A stretch of DNA of 64,000 nucleotides from positions 4,910,001 through 4,974,000 of the forward strand of contig NZ_CP033365.1 in the NCBI RefSeq assembly GCF_013170825.1. Direction: 5' to 3'. Below the pieces are notes generated by a model. That model did not search any database. It saw only the letters and a program-made list of their open reading frames with translations, and was not told the DNA's origin. Source of the stretch: Mesorhizobium sp. NZP2298. GTDB lineage: Bacteria; Pseudomonadota; Alphaproteobacteria; Rhizobiales; Rhizobiaceae. Each line of letters starts with the position of its first letter. The stretch's first letter is position 1. The position numbers were made by a program, and so were the translations under genes. This document shows positions 7,453-18,189 of the stretch, one piece after another.

Positions 7453-9225
7453 TTACGCGGCTTCGCCCTGCACGGAGCGGCTGAGACGGCGGACTTCTTC
7501 GTCGTTGAGCAGGCCGCCGGCGCGCAGCAGGCTGGCGAAGCGGCCGTTGCGCAGCGACAGTTCAGCGAAGCCGCCCATTTCGACCACCCTGCCCTTGTCC
7601 ATGAACACGACAAGGTCGGCGTCGCGAACGGTAGTCAGGCGGTGCGCGATGATAAAGGTGGTGCGGTCGCGCCGCAGTTCGTCGATCGCTTCCTTGACGC
7701 GATCCTCGGTCTCGACGTCGAGCGCGCTGGTCGCCTCGTCGAGCACCAGGATCGGAGCATCCTTCAGCACGGCACGGGCAATGGCGATGCGCTGGCGCTC
7801 ACCACCCGACAACTGGCCGCCACGCTCGCCGACCACCGTGTCGTAGCCATTGCTCTTGTCCAGGATGAAGTCCTGCGCGGCAGCCGCGACGGCGGCGGCA
7901 TGGATCTCATCATTGCTCGCATCGGCGCGGCCAACACGAATGTTGTCCTCGATCGAGCGGTTGAGAAGCCCGGCGTCCTGGAACACGGTGGCGATCGAAT
8001 GGCGCAGCGACTTGCGGGTCACGGTGCGGGTATCGATGCCGTCGATCAGGATACGGCCGCTGGACGGCGAGAAGACGCGCTGCAGCAGATTGATCAGCGT
8101 GGTCTTGCCGGCACCCGTCGGTCCGACGATGGCAACCGTCTGGCCGGCCTGAACCTCGAAGGACACGTCGCTGACGCCTTGCCCCGAATTGGCGAATTCG
8201 AAGCTGACATCCTCGAAACGGACATGGCCGGTGACATTGGTGAGGTCGCGCAAGCCATCCGGCTCCGCGGCATCGGCGGCCGAGTCCTCGAGCTTGTAGA
8301 AATCCTCAAGCTTGGCGCGGGCCTCGGAAATCTGGTTGGCGAAAGCCGACATCTGGTCGAGCCGCGAGATCAGCAGCGTGGCGAAGCCGGTGAAGGCGAT
8401 CACATCGCCGACGCGCAACTGGCCATGCGTGACCAGATAGGCGCCGATCAGAAGCACCACCATCATCGAGATCGTTGACGACAGGCGATTGAGCGCATTG
8501 GCGATGGCCCACCAGTCGAGCACGGGATTTTGCGCGTCGAGCAGGTTCTTGACATAGCCGCGCAGCGTCTCAGCCTCATGGCCCAGACGGTTGTAGCTCT
8601 GCAGAACGGCGACGTTGCTCACCGAGTCCGTCACATGCGCGAACACCTTGTGGTAGTGACGCTCGACGGCGGCCTGGCCTGCCTTGGTGCGCTTCATGAC
8701 CAGCCGGCCGATGCAGACATAGAGTACGCCCAGCCCGAGCAGCACCATCGACATGCGCACATCCATGCTTAGCGCCGTAGGCACCAGCAGTACGAGCGCA
8801 ACGGCGGTGGACAGATGCTGGCGCATGAATTCGAGCCACAGGCTGAACAGCGTCTCAACAGCCCGCAACAACGTGTGCAGCGCGTTGGAAGTGCCACGCT
8901 GATGATGCCAGGCGAGCGGCATGGTAATGACGCGTTCGAACGACTCGCACAGCACTTCGCTACGCCGGGCGTGGGCAAACCGGTCGGCGCCGCGCGCCAC
9001 CAGGACGAAAGCGATCACATTGAAGGCGCCCAGGCCAGCCCATACGGCAAGCGTGGAGAACACCGAGCCGTGCGCGGAAATCGCATCGATGACCCGGCCA
9101 AACATGATCGGCTCAAGAATTGCGATGGCGGCAAGGGCGACGTTGGCCGAACAAATCAGCGCCACGCGCTTCTTGTCGGCGGCCAGATAGCCCAGCGCTC
9201 TCCAATAGATCTGCAGAAGTGACAC
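7453..9225 (-). CDS. ndvA: beta-(1,2)-glucan export ATP-binding/permease protein NdvA
   Basis: A 590-residue ABC exporter half-transporter. The N-terminal membrane domain (about residues 15-310) has six predicted helices. The C-terminal ATPase has Walker A GPTGAGKTT (about 367-375), the signature LSGGERQRIA (about 473) and Walker B ILVLDEATSALD. Length and layout match NdvA/ChvA, which moves cyclic beta-1,2-glucan made by NdvB to the periplasm. That glucan is needed for adaptation to low osmolarity and for host invasion in rhizobia. The ndvB gene lies immediately upstream on the same strand, separated by 372 bases, which supports the assignment. Two TATTGTGC repeats lie just upstream of the start (9248-9255, 9266-9273). 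Confidence 0.95.
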   Translation of the reverse strand: MSLLQIYWRALGYLAADKKRVALICSANVALAAIAILEPIMFGRVIDAISAHGSVFSTLAVWAGLGAFNVIAFVLVARGADRFAHARRSEVLCESFERVITMPLAWHHQRGTSNALHTLLRAVETLFSLWLEFMRQHLSTAVALVLLVPTALSMDVRMSMVLLGLGVLYVCIGRLVMKRTKAGQAAVERHYHKVFAHVTDSVSNVAVLQSYNRLGHEAETLRGYVKNLLDAQNPVLDWWAIANALNRLSSTISMMVVLLIGAYLVTHGQLRVGDVIAFTGFATLLISRLDQMSAFANQISEARAKLEDFYKLEDSAADAAEPDGLRDLTNVTGHVRFEDVSFEFANSGQGVSDVSFEVQAGQTVAIVGPTGAGKTTLINLLQRVFSPSSGRILIDGIDTRTVTRKSLRHSIATVFQDAGLLNRSIEDNIRVGRADASNDEIHAAAVAAAAQDFILDKSNGYDTVVGERGGQLSGGERQRIAIARAVLKDAPILVLDEATSALDVETEDRVKEAIDELRRDRTTFIIAHRLTTVRDADLVVFMDKGRVVEMGGFAELSLRNGRFASLLRAGGLLNDEEVRRLSRSVQGEAA

Positions 9226-9597
9226 TTCAGCTACTCCGCCAACTCTCTATTGTGCCCAATACCAGTATTGTGCACTGCACCATTCCATGACACGTAACGG
9301 TTGATGCGTCGCAAAACAATGCCCGTCTATCGCTTCCGTTCCCATTTAGCGAACAAAACATGACGACGATGCGAAATCTGACGTGATCACCTAACGGTTT
9401 GAGATAAAAGGTGAAATGCCAGCCTTGCGGCAAAATCATGGCAGCAGCCGAGCACTGCCACATTTTTAATCACGACGGTATTGCGGGGCTTAATCGGAAG
9501 GCATCTTGCGGGCGCATTCGCGGACCGCGTGCAAGTAACGAGACGCAGCGTCGCGCGTCCCGAAGGACGCGCGAATAACTAACCTAAGCTATTGACT
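9226..9597. other. ndvB-ndvA intergenic region
   Basis: 372 bases without a gene, probably the ndvA leader. It contains two direct copies of TATTGTGC 18 bases apart next to the ndvA start, AT-rich patches around 9400 and 9460, and a strong hairpin at the ndvB end (9552-9573). Confidence 0.5.
9552..9573 (-). terminator. hairpin after ndvB
   Basis: CGCGCGTCC-TTCG-GGACGCGCG on the minus strand is a perfect 9-bp stem with the stable TTCG loop, about 25 bases after the ndvB stop. It lacks a clear T-run, so it may stop transcription weakly or protect the mRNA end. Confidence 0.55.
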
Positions 9598-12500
9598 TTA
9601 CGCTGGTATCTTGACCACGATCTCGGTCTTACTGCCGGCTTTGGGTTCGAATGAAGCGGACTTTGTTTTCGAACCGTCGACTTCAAGCGAGATCGTCTTG
9701 GTCTTTTTGTCGCGAATGACATGAACCTTGATCTCGGCGCCAAGCATCTTGAGCGTGGCGTGGTAGCCATCCCAATGGCTGGGCAGTTTCGGCCGGAACG
9801 TGATCTGCTTTCCGCGCCGTTCGATGCCGAGGATGCCCTCGACCGCCGCCCGGTAGAGCCAGCCCGCCGAGCCGGTGTACCAGGTCCAGCCGCCACGCCC
9901 GCCCTTGTCCTCTCCGGCATAGATATCGGCCGCCACCACATAGGGTTCGACGCGATAGTGTTCGGCCGAGGCCTCGTCGATTGCGTGGTTGACCGGGTTC
10001 AGCATCGAGAAGCAGCGATAGGCTTCGTCGGTCTGTCCCATCTCGGCGAGCGCGATGACGAACCACGTCGCAGCGTGGGTGTACTGGCCGCCATTCTCGC
10101 GCACCCCCGGCGGATAGCTCTTGATGTAGCCAGGATCCTTCTGCGTCTTAGAAAAAGGCGGCGTGAACAGTTTGACGATCTTGAGCTTGTCGTCCACGAG
10201 CAGGCTGGTTGCCTGCCGCATCGCCGTCGTCGACCGCGCCGGGTCACCCTCACCCGAAAGCACACTCCAGGACTGGGCGATGGAGTCGATCCTGCACTCT
10301 TCGGACGTGCGTGAGCCCAAGGGCGTGCCGTCATCGAAACTGCCGCGCCGGTACCATTCGCCGTCCCATGCCGTGCTTTCAAGCGCCCGCTTCAGCGCAT
10401 CGGCATGCTTTGCCCAGGCCTGCGCGCGCTTGCTGTCGCCCTCGGCCTTGGCGACGGTGGCGAAGTCGCCGAGCGTCTTCAGCAGGAACCAGCCCAGCCA
10501 CACGCTCTCGCCCTTGCCGTGTTCGCCGACACGGTTCATGCCGTCGTTCCAGTCGCCGCCAAGGATCAGCGGCAGGCCGGCAGGGCTGCTGCGCTTGACG
10601 GCGAGGTCGAGCGCGCGCGCGCAATGATCGTAGAGTGATACCGTCTTCTTCGAGATTTCCGGAGTGAAGAAGGCATCGTGCTCGCCCTCGCCCAGCGCCT
10701 GTCCATCGATGAAAGGCAGCTGCTCCTTCAGGATCGCGGCGTCGCCGGTCACCGTCAGGTAGCGCGCCGTCGCATGGGCCAGCCAGACCACGTCGTCGGA
10801 AATCATCGTGCGCACGCCGGCTCCGGTGCGTGGCAGCCACCAATGCTGCACATCGCCCTCCGGGAACTGCCGCCGCGCGGCGTTGAGGATCTGGTCGCGC
10901 GCCAGCGTCGGATCATGCGCCAGCAGCGCCAGCGTGTCCTGCAACTGGTCGCGGAAGCCGAAGGCGCCGCTTGCCTGATAGAAGGCCGAGCGGGCGCGGA
11001 TGCGGCAGGCAAGGCTTTGATAGGGCAGCCAGTGATTGACCATGGCGTCGAGCCCCTTGTCCGGCGTCTCGACCTGGATGGTATCGAGGAAGCCGCGCCA
11101 CTCCCGCTCGTTGTCGGCCAGGCGCTGGTCGAAATCCTTGCTCCGGTGCTTTTGCACCAGCGCGCTCGCCTGCGCCGCGGAATCGGCATCGCCGAGCAGC
11201 CAGAGCAGCGTGACGTCGCCGCCGGCCGGGATCTCGATGTCGCGGGCGATCGCCGCGCAAGGATCGTCTCCGGCCTCGACGCGACCCGACAGCGCCGCGC
11301 CGCTCAGCACCGCCTGCGGCAGCTCGCTGGACCCGTGCCGGCCGAGGAACTCGGAACGATCTGCCGTCACCGAATGAGCAGCGGCATCAGCGGCGAGGAA
11401 GGCCACGCGCTCGCTGAAATCAAGCCCGTAAGGGTTTTGCGCCAGCAACGCGCCGGTCGCGCTGTCGCGGGACGGAACGATGGTCGCCGCGGTGCGTGAC
11501 CGGTGCCCGCCAAGCACCCATTCGGCGTAAGCATAGACGCGCAGCCGCGCCGGCACCGAGCCGGAATTCTGGATGCGCAGCCGCGTGATCTTCACCGGAT
11601 CAATGGGGTCCACGACATGGGTCAGGTCCATCGACAACGGCCCGCGCTTCGAGCGGAACGTCGAGAAGCCCTGCCCGTGCCAGGCCTCGTAGGTCATCGA
11701 GGGATCGCGCACCATCGCCGCGAGCGGCGAGAACGCCCTGCCGCTGGCCTGATCGTAGATATAAATGCCCTCGCCCGGCCGGTTCGAGACCGGATCGTTC
11801 GACCACGGCGTCAACTGGTAGTCGCGGCTGTTGCGGCTCCAGGTGAAGGCGGCACCCTCGGCCGAGGTGTGGAAGCCGAACGAGGCATTGGAGACGACGT
11901 TGATCCAGGGCTGCGGCGTGCTGCGCCGGCCAGCCAGGCGCACCACATAGTGCCGTCCGTCGCCGTCGAAACCACCAAAGCCGTTCCATTGGTTGAGGCC
12001 AGTGCCGTCGGCGCTGACATCCGCCACGGCCTGCGAGGCAAATGCATGCGCCGCTGGCGTCGAAATCTCTCGCAGCGTCGGCAACCCGGCCGGCACAATG
12101 GCGTCGCGCGCCTGCAAGGCAGCCGCCTCGGCCCGCTCTATCTGATCGAAGATGGTCCCGTTGCGCGTGTGCAGCACCACCCGGGCGACGGCGAGCAGCG
12201 TCTTGTAGGTGGTCTCTTCCATCAGGTCGCGGCGCACCGCGAAAATATGCTGTCGTGGCCCGAGTTCCTTGCCGCGCAGACGGCTGTTTTCGCACAGCGT
12301 CTCGACCGCCCGCTGCAGGTCCTGGACATAGGACGAGGCCTGCTCGTTGACGACGACGAAGTCGATCATCATGCCGCGGGTACGCATATATTCCTGGAAG
12401 CGCAGCGCCTGGGCGACGATTTCCAGGTCGGCGACGTCGCCGATCCTGACCAGGAAGATCGGAAAATCGCCCGAAATGCTGGTCGGCCACAGGCTCGACT

Positions 12501-15500
12501 GCTTGCCCAGGCCCGACGCGATGGATTCGGCGGGCAGGCGCAGGAACGCATCGGGATAGATCAGATAGCGTGCCAGTTTCTGCACATTGGCGGCATCGGT
12601 CAGGCTGAGGCCCATATGGCGGGTCTGCACCTGGCTGCGCGTCCAGGCAAGCATGGCCTGGCGGGCAAAGCTCTCCTGATGGTCAAGCCGATTGATGGCC
12701 TCGTCCAGCTCGGCGCGATTGGCCCCGACCACGGTCCAGAAGGTCAGCGATATCTTCTTGTTGGCGGGCACGCGTACCTGGCGGCGCAACGAGGCGATAG
12801 GATCGAGCGTGAAGCCGGAATGGCCGCCTAGTCTCGCGCCTGGATCGAAAGCGGCGGCATCGACGATGGAGCGGCCACGGCCGATGAAGGCGCGCCTGTC
12901 GGTCTCGGCCTCCGCATCGCGCGCCGGCCCGGACGGATCGGTGACGAAATGCGCCAGGGTGATATCAGGCTCGCTGGTTTCGCGCTTGCGGCGCGTGGCG
13001 AAGATCGCGCCTTTGTTGGCGGCGATCTCAGTCTCCACGAACATCTTCGAGAAGGCCGGATGGGCGTTGTCGGACGCCTCCGAACCCAGCACCAGTTCGG
13101 CGAAGGACGTCACCTCGATGTGACGATCGGATGTGCTTTCATTGTAGAGCGTTATGCGACGGCCTTCGCCATTGCCTTCGGAAACGACGATACATTCGAC
13201 CTCGGAGCGCAACGTGCCGACCGATTTGACGAAGCTCGCCTTGTCGTCGGAGAACAGGGTCTGCGCCTTCTCCTCGGCCGCGCGCTTGGGCCCCGCCGTT
13301 GCCGACCACCAGTCTCCGGTGCTGACGTCACGCAGGAAGATGTAGGAGCCCAGACGGTCCTCGACTGGATCCGGCTGCCAGCGGGTCACGGACAGATCGC
13401 CCCAGCGGCTGTAGCCGGAACCGGTCGCGGTCACCATCACCGAATAACGGCCATTCGACATCACATTGGTCGAGCGCAACGCCCGTAAGGGATCAAGCAC
13501 GATGCGGGTGTCGGGGCTCTCGGTCTCGGTCTCGTCCTTGGCTCGCTCGTCGGCTTCGGTCCTGACGGTGGCGGTCGGGATGTCGCGCGGCGCCCTTTCC
13601 TGCAGCAGCAATTCAGCCGATTCAATAACCGGATCGCTGTGGAAACGGTCGCGCAGGCGACCCTCGAAGATCGCGTCGGCGACCGCCGCGATCGACATGC
13701 CCGAATGGTGCGCATAGTAATTGAGCACGACCGCGTGGTTGGTGCCTTCCGGCACGCGCTGCGGCGTGAAATCGACAGCATCGTAATAGCCATGAGGGCC
13801 AAGCGCACCGATCTCGCGCAGCCGGGACAGGTTCTGCACGGCTTCGCGCGGGTTGAACTGCGCCGCCAGGATGGTGGCGTAGGGCGCGATCACCGTGTTC
13901 TGGCCGAGGCCGCGCTTCAGCCCAAGCCCGGGCACGCCGAAATTGGTGTACTGATAGGTCAGTTCCCGATCGCGGGCATTGTAGGCCGCTTCCGAAATGC
14001 CCCACGGCACGTTCTTCTGGCGACCGTACTGCATCTGGCGCTTGATAATCAGCTTGCTGGTCTGGTTGAGGATCGAGCCTTGCGGCTCCTTCATCACCAG
14101 CGGTGGCATCAGATACTCGAACATCGAGCCCGACCAGGACATCAGCGCGCCCTGGAAGCCGATCTCGACGATTGGGCGACCGAGCCGGAACCAATGCTCG
14201 GTAGGCAGGTCGCCCTTGGCGATGGCGAACAGGCTGGTCAGCCGCGCCTCGGAGGCGAGAAGGTCGTAGCAGCTTTCGTCGAGCTGGTGCTCCTCGACCC
14301 GGTAGCCGATCGACAGCAGCTTGCGTTCCGGCCGCATCAGGAAGGCGAATTCCATCTCGAAGGCGAAGCGACGCGTGCGTTCGCGCAAGGTCAGAAGCTT
14401 GGCGCGCAGTGCCTCGACGGCGTTGTCGTCGCTGTGGGCGTCGTGGACGTGCGCCTCGCAAGTCGCTTCCAGTCTTGCCGCCCAGTCGACGATGACGTCG
14501 CTCTGAGCCGACGCTGCCTCGGTGTGGATGGCCGTGGCCAGCTTGCGGATCTCGCCCGCCAGCACGGCAAGGTTGATGGTGCGGATCGAGGCCATTTCCG
14601 GCTGCGCCTTGATCGTCTCCACGGCACGCCGCATGCCGTCCAGGCGGTCAACGAGGCGCTGGCGCAAGGGCCGCAACTGGCGGCGATCGTCAGGCAACTC
14701 ATCGAGGCTTTCGCTCAAAATGGTCACCGTGTCGAGAATGCCTTCGAAATCGCCCTGGAGGTGAACGGAAGGCGCTTCCGCCCATTCGGCACAGGCAGCA
14801 GCCACCGCCACTAGGTGGCCGGCGAGATTGCCGCTGTCGACAGCCGAGATATAGAGCGGGTAGAGCGGCTTCAGCGTCGTGGTGTCGTACCAGTTGAAGA
14901 GATGACCGCGGTGGCGCGGCATGCTCTCGATGGTCGTCATGGTGGCGTCGATGCGGGTGATGGCATCGGACAGGCTGATCCAGCCGAAATCGCGCGCCGA
15001 GACGACCGACAGCAGGTAGACACCGACATTGGTGGGCGAAGTGCGCGGTGCCACGACCGGTGCCGGGCTTTCCTGAAAATTGTCCGGCGGCAGATTGTGA
15101 TGCTCCGCCGTGACGAAGCTCTCGAAATAGTGCCAGGTGCGCCGCGCCACGGTGCGCAGCGCGTGGATGTCGGCCTGCGATATGCGAAGGCGATCCTCGG
15201 TTTCGGCCGAGCGGCTGATCCAGCTGGCGATCGCCGGTGAGCCGATCCAGAACAGGGCGAAGAAGAAGGCGACGAAGGCGCCAGTGGAATCGGCCAGCAC
15301 CGGAATGGCGAGGCCGACGAAGCCGATGATCACGGCGCCGTACATCATGCCATAATAGGAGCCGACATCATTGTCGCCCGCCTTGTGCGCCTGCGAGGCG
15401 GTGCGCCATTCCAGGAGGTTCTGGCGGCTGACGAACAACCGGTAGAGCGTGCGCACGATGGCATCGCCCATCATCCAGGCATTGTGCGCCATCAGCACGA

Positions 15501-18189
15501 TCTTCAGCGCCACCATGGCGGTGCCGAAGGCGACATCTCGAGCGAGAGCAGAGAAATGACCACGCGGCGTCTGGTCGCCGCTCTTGGGCAGGATGGCGTC
15601 GACGACGTCGAAAGTCGGCGCCATGAACAGGCTGAGGATCAGCAAGGCCTGCCATTGCGCGGCCTGCGTGAAGGGCAGCAAGGTCCAGCCTGCGATCGCC
15701 GCCATCACCCAGAAGATCGGCGTCAGCGAGCGGCGCAGATTGTCGACCATCTTCCAGCGCGACAGGGCCGGAACGCCTGAGCGTGGGTCGAGGATGAAGC
15801 CCAGCAACTGCCAGTCGCCGCGTGCCCAGCGATGGTGGCGCGAGGCGTCGACCGAGTAGCGGGTCGGGTAGTCCTCGACCAGTTCGACGTCGGTGACCAG
15901 TGCCGCGCGCGCCAGCGCGCCTTCGAGCAGATCGTGGCTGAGGATGGTGTTTTCCTCGATACGGCCTTGCAGGGCGGCCTCGAAGGCATCGACGTGATAG
16001 AGGCCCTTGCCGGTGAAGGACCCGTCGCTGAACACATCCTGATAAAGATCCGAGACGGCGAAGACATAGGGGTCGAGGCCGCGATTGGCCGAGAACACGC
16101 GCTGGAAGAACGAGGCTTCGTCACCGCTGGTGAGCGAAGCGGTGATGCGCGGCTGCAGGATCGTGTAGCCGGCGGTGACAACGCGCTTGGCCGCGTCGAA
16201 ATGCGGGCGGTTGAGCGGATGGCAGAGCTTGCCGACAAGGGTCGCCACCGCATCGCGGGTGGTGCGCGTATCGGCATCGAGCGTCATCACATGGACGACT
16301 TTTTCGGGCAGCGGCACCTCGAGCGGCAGGAAAGTGGTGTCGCTGTCGCCACGCAGCAGAAGGTCAAGCTCGTGCAGCTTGCCACGCTTGCGCTCCCAGC
16401 CCATCCAGGCTCCTTGAGCGGCATTGAAGAGCCGGCGGCGGTGCAGGATGTAGAAGCGCGGCGAGCCTTCCGAAGGATAGCGGGCGTTGAGACGGGCGAT
16501 CTCGGCGCGGGCATATTCGAGGATCTCGGTGTCGGCCGCATCGATCTCGATCTTGCTGTCGGGCCAGTCCGACAGCAGCGCGAAGTGGATCTCGTCCACC
16601 AGATTGGCAAGGTAATGCACTTCGATGTTGCGGATGTTTTCCTCGACATCGTCGCGCGAGCCGATCAGCGAAGGCACAACCACCAAAGTGCGCGCCTCGG
16701 GCGGCACGCCGTGCCTGTAGTCATAGCCGATCAGGCGTGTCGGCTTGAGGAACAGCGAGACCACGGTGTTGAAGAAGGCAAGCGCGCCTTCGCTCGCCGG
16801 CACGGCAAACAGAGCCAGCATCAGCACGATCGAGGCCACCGACAGGCCGAGATTGGCCAACGCATTGCCGGTGAGGACAAGAAGCAGGGCTGTCAGCGCG
16901 AAGACGGGCAGGACGATGCCGAGCCACCCGGTCTTGGCGAAGGTCCGCTTGGCTATCTGGCTGATCGTCGGCCGATAGCCGATCGCCTTTTCCAACTCCA
17001 GCCGGCGCGGGCCGACGAGGAAGAAGCCGACATCGGTATGCGCGGACGGAGCCGGAATGGAATCGTCGCGATCCGATGCATGGTCGCTGGCGGCGCGTTC
17101 GCTGGCGGCTTGGCCGGCCAGTTCGATGGCCTTTTCGGCGACGCGGTATTCCGAGAGGTTCGAGCGGCGCGCCAGTTCCTCGATCGCGGTGCGGTATTGG
17201 TCGCGCGAGAAGAAGTCGAGCGCGGCGAAATCGGTGCGCTCGCGCAGCACGGTGTCGATGCGGCTGACGCCCTCGAACCATACTGTCCAGTCGACGTCGT
17301 TGATGAGGCGCAGGCCGCGGATGATGTTGCCGGTCGTCACATTGCCGCTGGACAGCGTGTGATGCTCGGAGATGATGATCTCCTCGGCATCGGAGCCGGT
17401 CTTTTCGAGCTCGCCTTCCAGCCATTCCAGGGCCTTGCCGGCATTCTGCGATCCATCGCGCAGACGATAGAGAAGCTGGGTGGCGAAGGTGGTGTCCTGC
17501 GCGTGGGCGCTGAAATTGGCCAGGATGGCCTGGCGGTCGGCGCTGTCGTCGGTCGCCAGAACCTTGTCGGCCACGTCGTTGGCGATCTGGCGCATCTGGC
17601 GGGTGCGATTGACCCTGACCGCCAGCCGGCGGAGATTCTCGATCAGCACGAAGCGCAGCAGCGATGGCAGCGCCCAGAGTTCACCGATCTTCAGCGGCTC
17701 GACCGACTGAAAGCCCTGGACGATGGACTTGAACATGGTCGCGGAGACGGAACTGTCTGAATGCGCCACATAGGTCCAGGCCAGCGCCAGCGCGCGCGGC
17801 ACGGTGCCGCCATCAGGCAGTTTCAGCGTCGGCAACTGGCGATAGAAGCGGCGCGGCAGATCGCGCTTGACCTGGAAAATGGTCTCCTCGACCAGGTAGT
17901 TGTTGTCGAGCAGCCATTGGGCGGCCGGGGTGATCGTTTCGCCCTTGGCCTGCGCCGCATTGGTCGAACGATAGACTTCGAGGATCTTCTTGGCACTGTC
18001 GCGGATGCGGGCCTGGAAATCGAACGGGGTCAGGCCGAACAGGTCGGCGAGATCGCCTTTTGCCAGGCTTTCGCCGAGCAGCCGGAGCCGTTCGTCCGGC
18101 AGGAATGTCGACCTTATCGGCTCTTCCGTGATGGCCGGAAAGCTCGCGCTGGTCTTCTCGATCTGGGCTGGATTCGTCTGAATATTCAT
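9598..18189 (-). CDS. ndvB: cyclic beta-(1,2)-glucan synthase NdvB
   Basis: A 2863-residue multidomain membrane enzyme, close to the length of Sinorhizobium NdvB. It starts on a protein primer, polymerises UDP-glucose into beta-1,2-glucan and cyclises the chain in the inner membrane. The central glycosyltransferase (GT84) domain shows a DAD motif near residue 638 (TLDADTRTT) and RHHRW near 788, with membrane helices before it (about 425-475) and after it (about 815-990). The C-terminal third is a GH94 phosphorylase-like domain, which controls chain length, with GGDWNDGMN near 2548. Tandem carbohydrate-binding-like modules lie between. NdvA, the exporter, is the next gene. Several long opposite-strand frames inside it are shadows. 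Confidence 0.96.
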   Translation of the reverse strand: MNIQTNPAQIEKTSASFPAITEEPIRSTFLPDERLRLLGESLAKGDLADLFGLTPFDFQARIRDSAKKILEVYRSTNAAQAKGETITPAAQWLLDNNYLVEETIFQVKRDLPRRFYRQLPTLKLPDGGTVPRALALAWTYVAHSDSSVSATMFKSIVQGFQSVEPLKIGELWALPSLLRFVLIENLRRLAVRVNRTRQMRQIANDVADKVLATDDSADRQAILANFSAHAQDTTFATQLLYRLRDGSQNAGKALEWLEGELEKTGSDAEEIIISEHHTLSSGNVTTGNIIRGLRLINDVDWTVWFEGVSRIDTVLRERTDFAALDFFSRDQYRTAIEELARRSNLSEYRVAEKAIELAGQAASERAASDHASDRDDSIPAPSAHTDVGFFLVGPRRLELEKAIGYRPTISQIAKRTFAKTGWLGIVLPVFALTALLLVLTGNALANLGLSVASIVLMLALFAVPASEGALAFFNTVVSLFLKPTRLIGYDYRHGVPPEARTLVVVPSLIGSRDDVEENIRNIEVHYLANLVDEIHFALLSDWPDSKIEIDAADTEILEYARAEIARLNARYPSEGSPRFYILHRRRLFNAAQGAWMGWERKRGKLHELDLLLRGDSDTTFLPLEVPLPEKVVHVMTLDADTRTTRDAVATLVGKLCHPLNRPHFDAAKRVVTAGYTILQPRITASLTSGDEASFFQRVFSANRGLDPYVFAVSDLYQDVFSDGSFTGKGLYHVDAFEAALQGRIEENTILSHDLLEGALARAALVTDVELVEDYPTRYSVDASRHHRWARGDWQLLGFILDPRSGVPALSRWKMVDNLRRSLTPIFWVMAAIAGWTLLPFTQAAQWQALLILSLFMAPTFDVVDAILPKSGDQTPRGHFSALARDVAFGTAMVALKIVLMAHNAWMMGDAIVRTLYRLFVSRQNLLEWRTASQAHKAGDNDVGSYYGMMYGAVIIGFVGLAIPVLADSTGAFVAFFFALFWIGSPAIASWISRSAETEDRLRISQADIHALRTVARRTWHYFESFVTAEHHNLPPDNFQESPAPVVAPRTSPTNVGVYLLSVVSARDFGWISLSDAITRIDATMTTIESMPRHRGHLFNWYDTTTLKPLYPLYISAVDSGNLAGHLVAVAAACAEWAEAPSVHLQGDFEGILDTVTILSESLDELPDDRRQLRPLRQRLVDRLDGMRRAVETIKAQPEMASIRTINLAVLAGEIRKLATAIHTEAASAQSDVIVDWAARLEATCEAHVHDAHSDDNAVEALRAKLLTLRERTRRFAFEMEFAFLMRPERKLLSIGYRVEEHQLDESCYDLLASEARLTSLFAIAKGDLPTEHWFRLGRPIVEIGFQGALMSWSGSMFEYLMPPLVMKEPQGSILNQTSKLIIKRQMQYGRQKNVPWGISEAAYNARDRELTYQYTNFGVPGLGLKRGLGQNTVIAPYATILAAQFNPREAVQNLSRLREIGALGPHGYYDAVDFTPQRVPEGTNHAVVLNYYAHHSGMSIAAVADAIFEGRLRDRFHSDPVIESAELLLQERAPRDIPTATVRTEADERAKDETETESPDTRIVLDPLRALRSTNVMSNGRYSVMVTATGSGYSRWGDLSVTRWQPDPVEDRLGSYIFLRDVSTGDWWSATAGPKRAAEEKAQTLFSDDKASFVKSVGTLRSEVECIVVSEGNGEGRRITLYNESTSDRHIEVTSFAELVLGSEASDNAHPAFSKMFVETEIAANKGAIFATRRKRETSEPDITLAHFVTDPSGPARDAEAETDRRAFIGRGRSIVDAAAFDPGARLGGHSGFTLDPIASLRRQVRVPANKKISLTFWTVVGANRAELDEAINRLDHQESFARQAMLAWTRSQVQTRHMGLSLTDAANVQKLARYLIYPDAFLRLPAESIASGLGKQSSLWPTSISGDFPIFLVRIGDVADLEIVAQALRFQEYMRTRGMMIDFVVVNEQASSYVQDLQRAVETLCENSRLRGKELGPRQHIFAVRRDLMEETTYKTLLAVARVVLHTRNGTIFDQIERAEAAALQARDAIVPAGLPTLREISTPAAHAFASQAVADVSADGTGLNQWNGFGGFDGDGRHYVVRLAGRRSTPQPWINVVSNASFGFHTSAEGAAFTWSRNSRDYQLTPWSNDPVSNRPGEGIYIYDQASGRAFSPLAAMVRDPSMTYEAWHGQGFSTFRSKRGPLSMDLTHVVDPIDPVKITRLRIQNSGSVPARLRVYAYAEWVLGGHRSRTAATIVPSRDSATGALLAQNPYGLDFSERVAFLAADAAAHSVTADRSEFLGRHGSSELPQAVLSGAALSGRVEAGDDPCAAIARDIEIPAGGDVTLLWLLGDADSAAQASALVQKHRSKDFDQRLADNEREWRGFLDTIQVETPDKGLDAMVNHWLPYQSLACRIRARSAFYQASGAFGFRDQLQDTLALLAHDPTLARDQILNAARRQFPEGDVQHWWLPRTGAGVRTMISDDVVWLAHATARYLTVTGDAAILKEQLPFIDGQALGEGEHDAFFTPEISKKTVSLYDHCARALDLAVKRSSPAGLPLILGGDWNDGMNRVGEHGKGESVWLGWFLLKTLGDFATVAKAEGDSKRAQAWAKHADALKRALESTAWDGEWYRRGSFDDGTPLGSRTSEECRIDSIAQSWSVLSGEGDPARSTTAMRQATSLLVDDKLKIVKLFTPPFSKTQKDPGYIKSYPPGVRENGGQYTHAATWFVIALAEMGQTDEAYRCFSMLNPVNHAIDEASAEHYRVEPYVVAADIYAGEDKGGRGGWTWYTGSAGWLYRAAVEGILGIERRGKQITFRPKLPSHWDGYHATLKMLGAEIKVHVIRDKKTKTISLEVDGSKTKSASFEPKAGSKTEIVVKIPA

